Positions 20,903 through 33,289 of a stretch of DNA of 64,000 bases are shown in pieces. The first letter of the stretch is position 1; each line of letters opens with the position of its first letter. Source of the DNA: Agapanthus africanus. Lineage: Eukaryota > Streptophyta > Magnoliopsida > Asparagales > Amaryllidaceae. The DNA lies in the NCBI GenBank assembly GCA_030015575.1, contig CM057342.1, positions 614,697,348 through 614,761,347 on the forward strand, read 5' to 3'. A program made the translations under genes and the position numbers. The notes beneath the pieces were generated by a model that had not been told where the DNA came from, ran no database searches, and was given only the letters and a program-made list of their open reading frames with translations.

Positions 20903-22296
20903 TGTTCATACCATAATTTTGCATTATTTTATTCCCCATTCTTATTCAGTTTATAAATAAACAGGTGCTTTTGACCCATTTCTGCTACATAGTTGCAGGT
21001 TACAGGTTCTCGGAACAAAACAGTGAAAAAGATGAAAAGACGATACAAAAGTGAGACTACGACCAACAAATGGAAGAATCTTGATCGTGCCTACATTTTG
21101 AGGGACAATGAAGATCAATGGACAATTTCACAATGAACAAAGGCAGCGCAAGGTTCAAGACTTCGACACGAAGAAAGTGGTAAAGTCCACGACATTGTTC
21201 ACTGTGGAAATCTGGAAGAAATCAGAAGACTGTTTGAGAAACCAAGTGAAGGAAATAGAAGAAACAAAGCAACAGAAGATTCCCTGAAGATTTAAGCTCA
21301 AGATTCCACTGTTTGGCCGCGGAACCGCGGCCAAACATGGGTTTTGGCCGCGGTTCCGCGGCCGTGTATCGCCCGTGTCGGTGGAAAATTTCTATGGTCA
21401 CTGTTGGCGCGTTGACTAGTCTTTCTTAGGGGGTAAAATTGTAAATGCAGACGTGACTCGAATGTAACCCTAGGGTTTCTATGTTCTATAAATAGAAACC
21501 CTAAAACCCTTTTTAGGTTATGCCTCTTCTTGTGCCTCATTTCATCTATGTAAATTCAGATCTGTAAATTTCTATAAAGTATGAAGAGTGCATCAAATTA
21601 GAGTAAGTTTTCAATTCTTGCCCTAGTTAATTTTATTATCTGCCCTAGTATAATTTTTCTTTCTGCCCTAGTTTAGATTTCATTCTCTGCCCTAGTTAAT
21701 TAGTTTAGAAAATATTTTTCAATTCCCTAACGAGTGAGTAGTCTCCTTACTTGTTAGGGTTAGATTTGGGGAAGGCTTGAGAGATGAAGATCTATCATCC
21801 GTTTCTTGCCCATCACAGGTTTTTATAGGACTCCATGCATACATGCACACACCGCTCCTTACGGCACCCTATCCCATGAGGTAGCGGTGATACCGTAGTA
21901 TAAAGGATCGGTTGAGCGTGTTTTTCATGGAGCTTAGGGTAAGAATTAAGAAAGGAAGGACAAGAATCTAGAGGAAGAAACACCGTTTCTTCCCGATGGT
22001 ACTAATCTACTTTATTAATAATTACCATAACAGCTCATAGATCTTAATTAGGGCATTGAAAGCGGTGAGGAATATTGACTTTCCAAACTTAACCTAAACC
22101 TAACCCTAGCAAGGTTTTAATCCTAGTTTAGATCAACCTTAGTTTTTAGATTTAATCAATCCGACAACAATCGGAATTAACTCGTTAGAACAAATAGAGA
22201 ATACACAAAATCCCTGTGGACCGACCCGTACTCACTAGCTAGCTACCAAGCGACGCCGTTCTTGATTGCGGTTATAAATTATTCTTTGAAAAATTA
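20903..22296 (+). repeat. Element C 3' LTR
   Basis: 1394 bp, starting tgttcatacc, followed by the tacat duplication. It contains the intact GC-rich hairpin pair (21311-21363) and a TATA box at 21487-21494 set in the loop of a perfect inverted repeat, GGGTTTCTAT at 21473-21482 and ATAGAAACCC at 21492-21501. No gene is present. Confidence 0.9.
21311..21363. repeat. Double GC-rich palindrome in C 3' LTR
   Basis: GGCCGCGGAACCGCGGCC (21315-21332) and its exact reverse complement GGCCGCGGTTCCGCGGCC (21346-21363) are separated by 13 bases. Each is also nearly self-complementary; the left one extends to 12-bp arms at 21311-21336. The block can fold as one 18-bp stem or as two smaller hairpins. It lies about 120 bp before the TATA box. 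Confidence 0.9.
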
Positions 22297-22301
22297 TACA
22301 T

Positions 22302-23118
22302 TCCATGCAATTATTGAGTGCCGAGCAAGGAACGCGACTTTCCGCATTCCCAATCACCCAGAGTTTATTTTCGAAGGAGGGAGCGAATCTTTGGAGCCAG
22401 CCAAGTTTAGAGCCAAGAAAAAAGAGTTGACAGCTATGGAGATTGATGAGGATCCAGCCCCAGAGATTGTTTGGGATTTTCTGGATGTGTTCCCTGAAGA
22501 CTTACCAGGTCTACCACCTCCCCGCATCTTGGGATTCTGGATTGATTTAACTCCAGGTACAACACCAGTTTCCAAGGCTCCGTACAGAATGGCACCGATT
22601 GAGTTGGCAGAAATAAAGAAGCAAATTGAAGAACTCCTGGAGAAGGGATTTATCCGGCCAAGCGCTTCACCGTGGGTTGCACCAGTCTTGTTGGTGAAGA
22701 AAAAGGATGGATCGCTGAGAATGTGCATAGACTATCGAGAGCTGAACAAAGTCACGATAAAGAACAAATACCCCATTCCATGCATCGACGACTTATTTGA
22801 TCAGTTAAGTGGGGCCAAGGTATTTTCGAAGTTGGATATCCAATCGGGCTATCATCAGATCAGAGTAGAGGCCAAGGATGTATGCAAGACGGCTTTCAGG
22901 ACTAGATACCGACACTTTGAGTTTCTTGTGATGCCGTTCGGTGTTACCAATGCTCCAGCGATATTTATGGATTTGATGAACATGGTGTTTGCGAAGTACT
23001 TGGACACGTTTGTCGTTGTATTTATCGACGACACACTAGTCTACTCGAAGACCCGGGAGGAGCACATCGAGCATTTGCGCACGGTGATTGATCGTTTTCG
23101 TTGTGATAAAATGTAAAG
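22302..23118 (+). pseudogene. pol: Element B reverse transcriptase region (fossil, cut by C and D)
   Basis: Continuation of B after C. It starts with the post-protease linker ([17 protein letters not shown]), then runs into the N-terminal half of a gypsy reverse transcriptase: [20 protein letters not shown] at about 22575-22635, [19 protein letters not shown] near 22695-22750, [20 protein letters not shown] near 22900-22955, and the catalytic FIDD near 23020-23031. It stops at about 23118, where D begins. The rest of B must lie right of the window. Confidence 0.9.
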
Positions 23119-23919
23119 TGTTTACAATCAAAGAAATTTATACCGCAATCAATTAACGGTGTCGGTGTAGTGCGTTAATGAATACGGATCGTCCACTGAG
23201 ATGTGCGTTTTGATCGATTTTTGTTTTAGATGAGTCAAAATGAAAATATAAAAGAAAATTCAAGAAGGTTGATTCAAGATTTGTAATATTTGATTTCAAG
23301 AAAACATAGAGAATATAGATCAAGAATCAAGAATTGTCCCAATCAATTTAGTTATCAAGGTTTGTAGAATAGCTTGTAGGATTCGATTGAGTTAATAGTT
23401 AATGATGAATCTAATAATTCCTAATCTTATCTATTAATAATTTGTAACTAGATTGATGATTATGATGAAGATTAGGGATCTATTGAAGAGATTAGGGTTT
23501 CTCCTTCTATCCCTTGTCCTTTCGATCATGATCATTCGGATCTAGCCTCTAGCAAAGAAAATCATCAATCATTTGATTCCTAACTTGCAATGAAATAATC
23601 AAGAAGTCATTTCGCTTCAAATTAGGTCATCAACGATTCTTTTTTCTAAAGTTCACAAATCCCATAAGAATTAAGACTAGTATTAAGATTTGATCATCAT
23701 TAAATCTATCAATTCTCTCGAATCCTCCACAAGCGGAGATTTCGCTCACACATCATGAAAATTAATGAATCAAAGATCAAGAAGTTTCATAACGCAAGAA
23801 TGTAAAGAAAGCAAGAATTTCAATTATCACCTTTATTAAATCGATGTCTAATTACACATTCCCTTAATTTGAGATTACAAGATGTTGCTCTCAATCACTC
23901 CTTTTGAAGAGGTAACTAG
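23119..23919 (-). repeat. Element D: Athila-like LTR, minus strand (left part)
   Basis: Read on the minus strand, this ends ...cagtggacgatccgt...accgttaattgattgcggtataaatttctttgattgtaaaca, which parallels the end of element C's LTR (cctgtggaccgacccgt...gttcttgattgcggttataaattattctttg...). No TGGCGCC primer site follows, so it should be the 3' LTR of a minus-strand element, or a solo LTR, inserted into B's reverse transcriptase. The Angela element E interrupts it at 23919; it resumes at 54454. No gene is present. Confidence 0.65.
23915..23919. repeat. Target site duplication of element E (left copy)
   Basis: actag is repeated at 54449-54453, 30.5 kb away. This shows that everything between belongs to one insertion event plus later nested ones. 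Confidence 0.9.
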
Positions 23920-26024
23920 TGTAAGTCCATGCTACCCGTCCCCGGTTCTTTGGGGTTGCGGAAATAGTGAAAAACGATTTTTTCTAGGGTGGTAACATAG
24001 ACTCAAAATACGGATCTTTATTAAACAACTAACTAACAACCTAACTAGGAGTTTTACCTACTCGGTTAGGGGGTTATACCTTAACTTGAACTCCTTCATC
24101 TTCAACTCTTTGCGGTGGTCGGATCGGCCTCACCTTGTCGTCTCCTCGCGCCGAAGATGGATCCACCCGAAAGCTTCTACCTTTTGGCTTCTACTTCAAA
24201 CTAGAAGAAACTAGAACACTTGGCTTGCTAGACCTTGTGTACCAGGATGAGTAGAGAAGTGATATGGGGTTTTTATCTCTAAGGCAATGGTTTTCAACTC
24301 ATGAGAGGGAGTTGCCTTGAGCTAGAGAGAGAGCAAGAGGAAGATGGAGAGCTTGAGCATAAGAGAGAAAGGAAATGAAAGAATGAGCAAGTCTTTTGCC
24401 ATCCAAGCTCTCATAATCCAAAATCATGATAACACATAATAATAATTGAGTATTATGTGATGATTATCATCATATCAAATGGCAATATCATTTCATGCAT
24501 TAAATGCAATGTATGAACAAACAAGCAAGCAAAAGTCTTTGCATGAAATGATAGCCATTGTAATGATGGTGGTCAACAAGTCCAACCTAGTCCACCGGTC
24601 AACAAAGTCAACAAGTCAACAAAGTCAACCTTTCAACCCAACCATGGCACAATAGTACTTAATTAATATTATTATTAATCATATTTCTTATTCTCATTAG
24701 GGTTTAGCAAACGTCAACAGTCAACAACCCTAATGAGAATCCTCTGCCTCTGTCTCTGTCAACCGTGCATACACACCCACATCCGCGTTCTGAGGAACAC
24801 GAATGCAAACGAGATAAAATCAATCCCAAAATGTATACTAGGATCTGGCTTAACCCAAAGCCCGCTAGTAATAACTGCCCGGACACTAAACGTGCACAAG
24901 TGCACGGATGTGACCGAACCCTGTCGCAAAACCACGCGACCTCTACTCTTTTGCCTAAAGGCGAATAGCTCTCTGTGTGGGACTCTAAAGACTCGACACT
25001 ACGCTGCCAGTGGGTTTAACCACAGACCGCAAGCGGCACTAGCTATGCGTAACGGCCCCCAGGTAGATGCCGATAAGAAGACGGACGAGATGAAACCCAT
25101 CTGAACTCCTACTGAGCTTGAATGTGACAGTTTCCGTACAGTCCTGTCTGTTCGTCTGAGAATATCGCATGGCGGGCCTAGGAGGGCGGTAAACGTCAGT
25201 CCCCTAATAGCGGTACAAGTCGTGTCGGAGTGTAGCCCAGAACACCCTGAGATAGCACTGGAAACCTACCAGTATATCTCGCTTGCCCTGGCCAGGGACG
25301 ACTGTGTGTAATGGCTCTCCTTGACACAGCGCGATATCAACTCCCAATACCGGGAGAGACGAATCCTGTCTAACCGTCACTGCCTCCAAGTGCTTCGGGA
25401 CTGCACCCAACTATTACCTGTTTGCATGACTCCTTTGAGCCGTGGTATGGTAGTAATCAAAGTACAGTGGGAACACACTCGAGGCGAAGTGACAGTGTCA
25501 AGTCAGCGGACTAAGCTGTACTCATATCACCTGGGAACTGACAACTGACGATAGGTATAGTACCAACCAATCAGTTCCCGACGAGTCCTGTCCAGTGTAC
25601 TCGTAACCTAACGAGCACCCGCATACTATCTCAAGTACGACGTACTGACGGCTGTGGGATAGACCGTCTCCCCTGCTGGGATGAGAAGCGCATACGCTAG
25701 TCTACTCCGGAGTATCGATGCCCTGTCTCGATAGTCCTACGACTAGGGACCTGTATAAGGATGTGCTTGTGGATTACCCAGCCCCCACGAGTGTGACTGC
25801 CATCACAACGCTGGTAATCAAGCAAAGATCCTAAGGGCTCCACTAATGTGTATAGGTGATATACTAAAAGAAACACATGTACACATTAAAGTAGAAACAA
25901 ACCAAGTAGCATACTACCATTTTGAGCATGATTGTCAATACAACTGTGAATATCCCAAGCTTCCATTAAGTAATTTACAAACTAGTATGATACAGTAATG
26001 GCCTCTAGGGCATATACACTAACA
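23920..26024 (-). repeat. Element E 3' LTR
   Basis: 2105 bp. On the minus strand it starts tgttagtgtatatgccc and ends catggacttaca. The reading frames at 24704-25548 lie within it and recur at 53129-53972 in the other LTR, so they are not genes. The stretch is otherwise non-coding. Confidence 0.93.
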
Positions 26025-26040
26025 ATCTCCCACTTGCACT
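26025..26040 (-). other. Element E polypurine tract
   Basis: On the minus strand agtgcaagtgggagat directly precedes the 3' LTR. It matches the AAGTGGGAGA tract typical of BARE/Angela. Confidence 0.85.
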
Positions 26041-26059
26041 AAGACCATGTACCGGCGTA

Positions 26060-29045
26060 TCAAAAACCAATCATCTCGATCAGCCGTTCGAACTGAGTCT
26101 GGGGTAAGGCCTTCGTGAATGGATCTGCAGTGTTATCTTCCGTAGTAACCCTCCGAACCTCGATCTCCTGGTGATCCACGATCTCCCTGATCAGGTGATA
26201 CCGCCTCAAGATGTGTCTGGACTTCTGATGGGACCTGGGTTCCTTCGCTAAAGCTATAGCCCTGTTGTTGTCGTCGCAATACAGAGGTATTGGATCAACA
26301 ATGGACGGAACCACCTGAAGTTCTTTCAAGAACTTCCTCATCCAGACGGCTTCTTTTGCGGCATCAGCAACGGTTTCCTATTTGGAACTCTTCCAACACA
26401 CCTCCCCTCCATTGAGGGTAAAGACAAAACCCGACATGGACTTGGAATCATCCTTGTCACTCTGGAAGCTGGAGTCAGCAAAGGCCTCGATCTGGAGGTC
26501 TTTTCCGCCATACACCAAGAACATCTCCTTAGTCCTTCTCAGGTACTTGAGAATGTTCTTTACCGCTATCCAGTGTTTCTCCCCAGGGTTTGACTGATAC
26601 CGGCTTACTACACTCAGTGCATAAGCTACATCCGGTCTGGTACACAACATCGCATACATTATAGAGCCTACCGTAGAAGCGTAGGGTATAATCGACATGC
26701 GATCCCTTTCCAAATCAGTCTTGGGAGACATCTTTTTGGAGAGGGTGATCCCATGACAAGCCGGTAGATTACCGCGTTTGGAATCTTCCATACTGAATCT
26801 TTTCAGTGTGGTGTCGATGTACCTGGACTGCGAAAGTCCTAACATCCACTTGGATCTATCACGATGGATCCGGATCCCCAGAATGTAAGTGGCATCACCC
26901 AGCAGGTCTTTCATGGAGAACCTGTGTGACAAGAACCCCTTGACAGATTGTAGCATAGGAATGTCATTTCCTATCAAAAGAATGTCATCCACGTATAATA
27001 CGAGGAACACGACAGTTCTTGCTACAAATCTACTATAGATGCATGGTTCATCTGGATTTTTTTATAAAGTCAAATTCTTTGACTGTCTCATCAAAGCAGA
27101 TGTTCCAACTCCGCGATGCCTGCTCTATAGATGGACTTAAGCAACTTGCACACCTTTTCGCTGCTCCCACTTTGAATGAAACCCTCTGGCTGGTCCATAT
27201 AGACACACTCCTCTAAATTTCCATTTAGAAAAGCGGTCTTTACGTCCATCTTCCAAATCTCATAATCGTAGAAGGCAGTGATGGCAAGAAGGATCCGAAT
27301 GGATTTCAGCATAGCCACTGGAGAAAAGGTCTCGTCATAGTCCAAACCAGGCCTTTGACGAAAACCCTTTGCAAAAAGTCTAGCCTTATAGGTCTTAACC
27401 TATCCATCTACATCAATCTTCTTCTTGAAGATCCACTTGCATCCTACGGGTTTTACCCCATCTGGAGCAATGTCCAAAGTCCATACTTTGTTGGTCTACA
27501 TGGACTCCATTTCGGTCCGCATTGCATCCAGCCATTTTACCGAGTCAGCGCTCTGAATGGCCTGCTGGAAGGTAGTAGGCTCATCACTGTCAATGATGCA
27601 ATCCTCTCTATCCCCGTCTATGAGAAAACCGTAGTATCTCTCGGACGGATGAGACTGACTACTACTCCTGCGGAGCGGCGTAGGAATGTCCCGTTCTTTT
27701 GAACCCTCTGGTTCTACTAAGCTTTCAGTAATAGCTCGTGATTCTGGAATTTCTTCCAGTTCTACTGCGCTCCCACTTATCTGATTTTCCAAAAACTCAG
27801 TTTCCAAGAAGCAGGCATGACGAGAAACAAAAACCTTTTGTTCCTCTTCGCAATAGAAGAAATATCCCTTGGAGTTCTTTGGATATCCCACAAACTTGCA
27901 TTGTACTGAGCGTGCCTCGAGTTTGTCCGCATGCTGCTTTTTGACAAAAGCTGGACATCCCTATGTCTTAATGTGATTAAGATAGGGTTTCTTCCCACAC
28001 CATATCTGATATGGTGTGGTAGGCACAGTCTTAGTTGGAACTCGGTTCAAAAGATATGCAGCTGATTCTAGTGCATATCACCAGAATGATCGTGGTAACT
28101 CAGCGTTACTCATCATGGAACGCACCATATCCAATAGGGTCCGGTTCCGCCTCTCCGATACACCGTTATGTTGCGGAGTGTATGGAGAAGTAAGTTGAGA
28201 GAGAATTCCATTCTCTTTTAGGTAATCCAGGAACTCGGCACTCAAGTATTCACCACCTCGATCAGATCTCAGTGTCTTGATACTTTTGCCGGTTTGTTTT
28301 TCTACTTCATTCTTATATTCCTGGAATTTTCCAAAGGCTTCGGATTTATGTTTCATTAAGAAGACATATCTGTACCTTGAAAAGTCATCCGTAAAAGTAA
28401 TGAAGTAAGAATAACCGCTTCGCGCATATGTAGACATTGGACCGCACAGTCGCTGTGTACGAGTCCTAGGAGCTCGCTCGTTCTTACTCCGTGTCCAGTG
28501 AACAGAGTCTTTGTCATCTTTCCTTTGAGACAGGATTGACAAGTTGCATATGATTGATATTCGAACGGATCCAAATATCCTTCTGTATGTAACTTCGTCA
28601 ACCTTCTTTCATTGATGTGACCCAGTCTACAATACCATAAGAAAGCCTGATTTGTTTCTGGAGACTTTCTTTTGTGTGTATTCTGGACATTGAAAATCTG
28701 TGGTTGGTTTAATACGTATATACCATTGCTTAATGTACCTGACCCAATCAAAACTTGATTAAGGTGAATGTTCACAACATTACTTACAAATGCAAATTCA
28801 TAACCTTCTTTAGATAATAAAGATACAGATATGATATTACAGGTTGCATTTGGTACAAAATAACAATCATGCAAAACCAAAACATGTCCATTTGACATTC
28901 CCAGGTGATAGTCCCCCACGGACTCAGCATACATGCCAGCTCCGTTTGCAACTCTGAGGGTCATATCACCTGTCTTCAAAACCCTACGCCTTCTCAGTGC
29001 CTGCACAGAATTACAGATATGAGATCCTGATCCGGTATCCAATAC
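26060..29045 (-). pseudogene. pol: Element E pol region (fossil): PR-INT-RT-RH
   Basis: Copia order on the minus strand. The protease active site (DTGSGSHICN) is near 29042. The integrase zinc-binding part is at about 28650-28510 (WYCRLGHINERR, CQSCLKGK) and its catalytic core at about 28470-28080 (FITFTDDFSRY, LRSDRGGEYLS, HNGVSERRNRT). Reverse transcriptase is at about 27480-26700 (MDVKTAFLNGNLEE, LYVDDILLIGND near 26995). RNase H is at about 26600-26060, ending in EDNTADPFTKALPQTQFE. The sequence is closest in style to Angela/BARE and to element G in this window. Several breaks are present. Confidence 0.9.
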
Positions 29046-29771
29046 CTAGGAAGTAGAGTTTATTGAAAGACAGTTTTCAATAACATACACACCTGAAGCC
29101 GAAGCCGCAACCTGCTTTGGATCCTGGTTTCTGGCCTTCCAAACCCTGCAATCCTTTTTCCAGTGTCCCTTCTTATGACAATAGAAGCATTCTTCCTTTC
29201 CCACAAGCTGCCCCGCTATCTTTGTTGCCTTTGCTTTTCCCTTCGTTTCCACTTTACTAACACCGCCTCTTGGTTTGGCGGGGGCTTTCTTCTTCTTTCC
29301 CTTGGCTTTCGCCTTGGACTTAGAAGATGAAGATCCTCCTACAAACAAAGTGGATGTTTCCCTACCTTTCTGTAGGGTGCCCTCTGCACTCCTCAGCATG
29401 TTTAGGAGTTCCGGAAGTTCAACTTCTTTCCCTTGTAAGTTGAAGTTTAGGATAAACTGGGCGTAAGTGGAAGGAAGGGACTGGAGAATCAAGTCCGTAT
29501 AGAGCTCGTTCTCTAACGTGGTCCCAAGGTCCGCGAGCTCTTCAATGAAGCCAATCATCTTAAGCACGTGTTCCGCTACCGATGATCCGATGGCCAATCT
29601 TGCCGAAAACAACTTTTTCGAGACTTCGTATCTGGCGATACGGGATTGCTCTCCATACAGTTCTTTTGAATGAAGAAATATGGATTCCAGGTCCATATTC
29701 TCGTGCCTCCACTGATGTTCAATGTCCATAGAGGCAAGCACGAGGCACTTGGCCTTCGCGCAATCGATCTC
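29046..29771 (-). pseudogene. gag: Element E gag, C-terminal part (fossil)
   Basis: Copia gag downstream of the F insertion: CAKAKCLVLASMDIEHQ, ELYGEQSRIARYEVSKKLF, HVLKMIGFIEELADLG, LNFNLQGKEVELPELLNML, then a lysine-rich stretch at about 29330-29230 and one zinc knuckle CFYCHKKGHWKKDC at about 29190-29150. F lies between this and the N-terminal part at 50124-50312. Confidence 0.88.
29767..29771. repeat. Target site duplication of array F (left copy)
   Basis: atctc is repeated at 50119-50123. No such duplication flanks the middle LTR, so the array arrived, or grew, as one locus. Confidence 0.9.
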
Positions 29772-32700
29772 TGTCACGACCCGCAAGGTACGGAACGTGA
29801 CTGGCACTTAAGTTTACGAAACGTCTCAAGACGTCCGTAAAATAAGTAAGCCAAAGCCCAGAAACCAAAACCAAATAAGCAAAAGAGTGAAGAAAACCCA
29901 ATCAGTTGAAAGCGAGTTTATCAATAAGTCATGTAAAACCCTTTTTAAAAAAACAATACAAATTTTTCGGAAAATTTCGGCAGAGTCTCCTTTGTAAATA
30001 CTGGCCCCCAAAATGGGTACAACAAGAATATATATGAATCCAACAAATAAGGCATCCCCAAGCGGGAGCTAGCACTTCGCCACAAGGCGGTCACAAATCC
30101 CACGCAATATAAAGCAACAACATGCGAAATAATCATAAGGAAGCATGAGAAAAACTGCATGTCGACTCAAGTGAGCTCGACCCCAAAATACAGCATAAAA
30201 AGTCCACAAATCTCACAGTCTCATCTCTAGGTCAATTTACAACAATACTGGTAGATACAGTAGATGGAGTACTCTAGATACAAAGACTATACAAGGTGGT
30301 ACAAAAATATTGATATAACCCACCTAAGAGCAAAACCTCGAGTCCAGGCAAAGGAGGCAAAAGAAACAAGTGCGCCCGCCGCTACTGTACTGACGGAGCG
30401 GACCTGCAAAAGGCTGTGGCACAACGGGGGTCAGTTGCCAACTCGTGAGTAATAAATAACATCTACACAGGCTATCGAAAGCATGCACACAAGTATCCTA
30501 GCATCCAAAATACAGGTAAGGCAGGACATAATGGCAGGTAGGTATGCAATATGAATATACTAGCAGGTATGAATGCAATGCGAATCAACTCGTGATCTGA
30601 ATGTGTAAGTATAAGAAATCATGTTTTTTCCCTTTAAGAATCTCTTTTGAAATACCAGCACAATACCAATAGAATCAACAAGAACCTGTGTCCAGCAACG
30701 AACCTCAAAACTATCACCAATCTCATATATCCATGTCATCGTATCTCTGGCCTCAGCCATCCGGCTGACCCAGCTCAATATCAAAATCTCATCATCTCGC
30801 GGCCACGGTCGGGATCCTCTGGATATCCGCCGTGCCAAACAGTCACCGGTAGGTAATCCGTCCCCTGCCAGGCTCAACGTCAACACCACATTCATCTTGC
30901 CCCGGGGTACCATACCGGGCCCACCATGTACCCGTGACGGTTCCTCCACTCCTCGACACGGATCTCGAAAACCACAGCAAACTCATGGTGGACGACACTT
31001 ACATCACTAGAAAACCGCAATTTACATATTTTAAAAATATAATAAGTTTAGAAATTTTGCGGCTTTCCCCCGAAATCCAGAAATATCATAAAATCTCAAG
31101 AAATCCTCATAAGTGCATATGTCAATGATAATGAATGCATATGGTATCAATAATCGAGTTGCGATGTGTGATTAATAGATTAGGCATGAACAAATAATAT
31201 GATGAAGCACATGCACATGAATAGCAATCCTACGATTTCATTTTAAGGAATTAAAGCAATAGCGCGAGTTTAAGTATCAATTATAGTAAAAGGTTTCAAT
31301 TTAAAGGTTATCTAGTGTGGTGGCATGGCAATTACCAGGGTGTGTGTGTAAGCATGAATAGTGCTCGTGCTGCATATAAAAACCCTGGCAATGGTGCAGG
31401 TGTCCTATAAAATGGTTTCGTATATGTATGTCAATATAGGGCATGAACGTAGCAAATAATCATACAAGTATTACACCCCTAATTACTAACATTACTAAGA
31501 ATCTTTTTAAGGTACTAAAACTATCGGGCGACTTGCGCCATCCAACGATAGTCCCCCGTAGATGTTACATCTACTCACCGGAATCCCTAGCTAGTCACGT
31601 CCAATCACCGCTTTCCCCTTTCGTGCCGCGTCTGACGTCTCCGCGACTGAACCTGGAATTTACATCAATACAAACATAAGGTTACATATCAAGAATGACG
31701 CAATTCCTTAACGAAAATACCATAGTTCACAAGCTAGGTACAACGTGCACAAAGTGTGCGGAACACACGCGAAAATCGCAAAAATCTACTAAAATGTCGA
31801 TTTGGTCGCCCGGAAAAACTAAAACCCGATTACTCAAAAATCCGCACTCACACATCCTAAATGTCATAGGATATGCCAACAATATAATCTAGATATCGCA
31901 ATTAGTTCGCCACAATAATATAATAAAAACCTAGTAAACTAGAAGTTTGCAAATTTTGGTGCAAACATCGACAATTAGCGACAAAGTTAACACAATCCAA
32001 CACAACAATCCAAACTAGCCCACTAGCTAGCCATTACACTAATTTTAAACCATTAACTATGCATCAAACCATAATTCCAACACAAACCCTTCTCTTGATT
32101 TTTGGTAAATAGCAACAACAATGAAAATTTCACACAAGTTAACTTAGATTAGCATAACATCAAGCCACTTAAGCAAAGTAACCATATAGATTGGTTAAGT
32201 AAACAACTAGATTAATTAAAAAGATTTAATTAACTAAAACATGGTTTCAAGAAACCCTAGTTAACTCAACCATTAACTTTTAAAAAAACTAGATTAGGAT
32301 TAACACTAAAATTAACACCAAACAACTAGATTAAAGAATTCTAACCATATCAACTTAAAAGAGTAGAAATTATACCTCAAATTTTATAGATCTAGCAAGA
32401 AGAATTTGCCTCAATGATGGCCTCATAGCACCATGATTCCAAGCAAGAGAGGTGAAGGGAAAAGGGATGAAGAATGGGGTTATTTTGTGAGGTTTAAATT
32501 TGGAAATTTTGGAGCAACTTGATGAATTTTTGAACAAGATGAAAAGAAAAATGATGAAGAGGGGAGGGGCTGCAGATTTTGGCCAGAGGAGGGAGGAGGG
32601 GAAAGGTGTGGGGTGTGGGAAAGTCAAGGTCAAACCATACCCAAAGTCAAATACACCATACCTCCAAAATACTATATTTTAAAACCTACACATTCAACTC

Positions 32701-33239
32701 AAATCATCCCTAACAAAAGAATTTTAAAACAAAAGAGAGAGGGGGAATTTTCTGCAGTTTGGGACAGCCAAGGAGATGTGAGGATGTGTGTGTGAGAGTG
32801 CACAAAATTTTTTTTGCAAAAAGACCCCCTACAAGTCCAAAATTGCAAGTTTAAGCTTAAATTCAATAATTTTCGTTTTCCATAATAAAAATTAGTTAAA
32901 ACTTAAAATAAATTACTAAAAATTTATGTTACAACTAGATTTTAATTAACATGATTTTAAAGCTTAAATTTAGCCCATTTAAATTTGTATTTATCGCTAA
33001 TTTAATGTATTTTCTTACCGGCTTAAAATAATATTAAAAAATTGAAAAATTAGGGAAATTTTTTAAACGACCAGAATTTCTTAAGTAACCCATTTGCTAC
33101 TAAAAACAAGCAATTACCTATCCAAATTAGGTATAATTAGTCCTAAACTGCAAAATAACAAAAAAGACGGTTTTCGGAAAAATACCGAATTTTCACCGAT
33201 TTTCAGGAAAACACCAAAACGACTTTTCAAGGCGTTACA
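29772..33239 (-). repeat. Array F left LTR
   Basis: 3468 bp; on the minus strand it starts tgtaacgcc and ends cgggtcgtgaca. No gene is present. Small frames such as 32370-32633 recur at equal offsets in the other two LTRs. Confidence 0.95.
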
Positions 33240-33256
33240 ATCTTTCCTCCTTAAAG

Positions 33257-33275
33257 AAATTCGGCCCCCGAATTT
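33257..33275 (-). other. Pre-PPT hairpin, F left unit
   Basis: AAATTCGG-CCC-CCGAATTT, an 8-bp stem with a 3-nt loop, lies between the end of pol and the polypurine tract (minus strand aaggaggaaag, 33243-33253), which abuts the LTR. In the right unit the hairpin is AAATTCAG-CCC-CTGAATTT (41690-41708): one base pair has changed on both sides. Confidence 0.85.
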
Positions 33276-33289
33276 AAAAATATAACTAC

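Larger units (their letters stand above)
14930..22296 (+). mobile_element. Element C: non-autonomous Athila-like Ty3/gypsy element
   Basis: A 7.4 kb element with LTRs 14930-16319 and 20903-22296, duplication tacat, and a primer site for tRNA-Asp (16322-16339), as used by Athila elements. The internal part of 4.6 kb has no recognisable gag, protease, reverse transcriptase or integrase, only unfamiliar acidic frames, so it must have relied on enzymes from another element. The first 170 or so LTR bases differ at about 6 places plus one small length change (about 3.5 percent). The element is whole in outline. Confidence 0.88.

Noticed and set aside
24704-25548. Several 60-123 aa frames on both strands
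   Set aside because: They lie within the 3' LTR of E and recur with changes in the 5' LTR (53129-53972). No protein similarity is seen.
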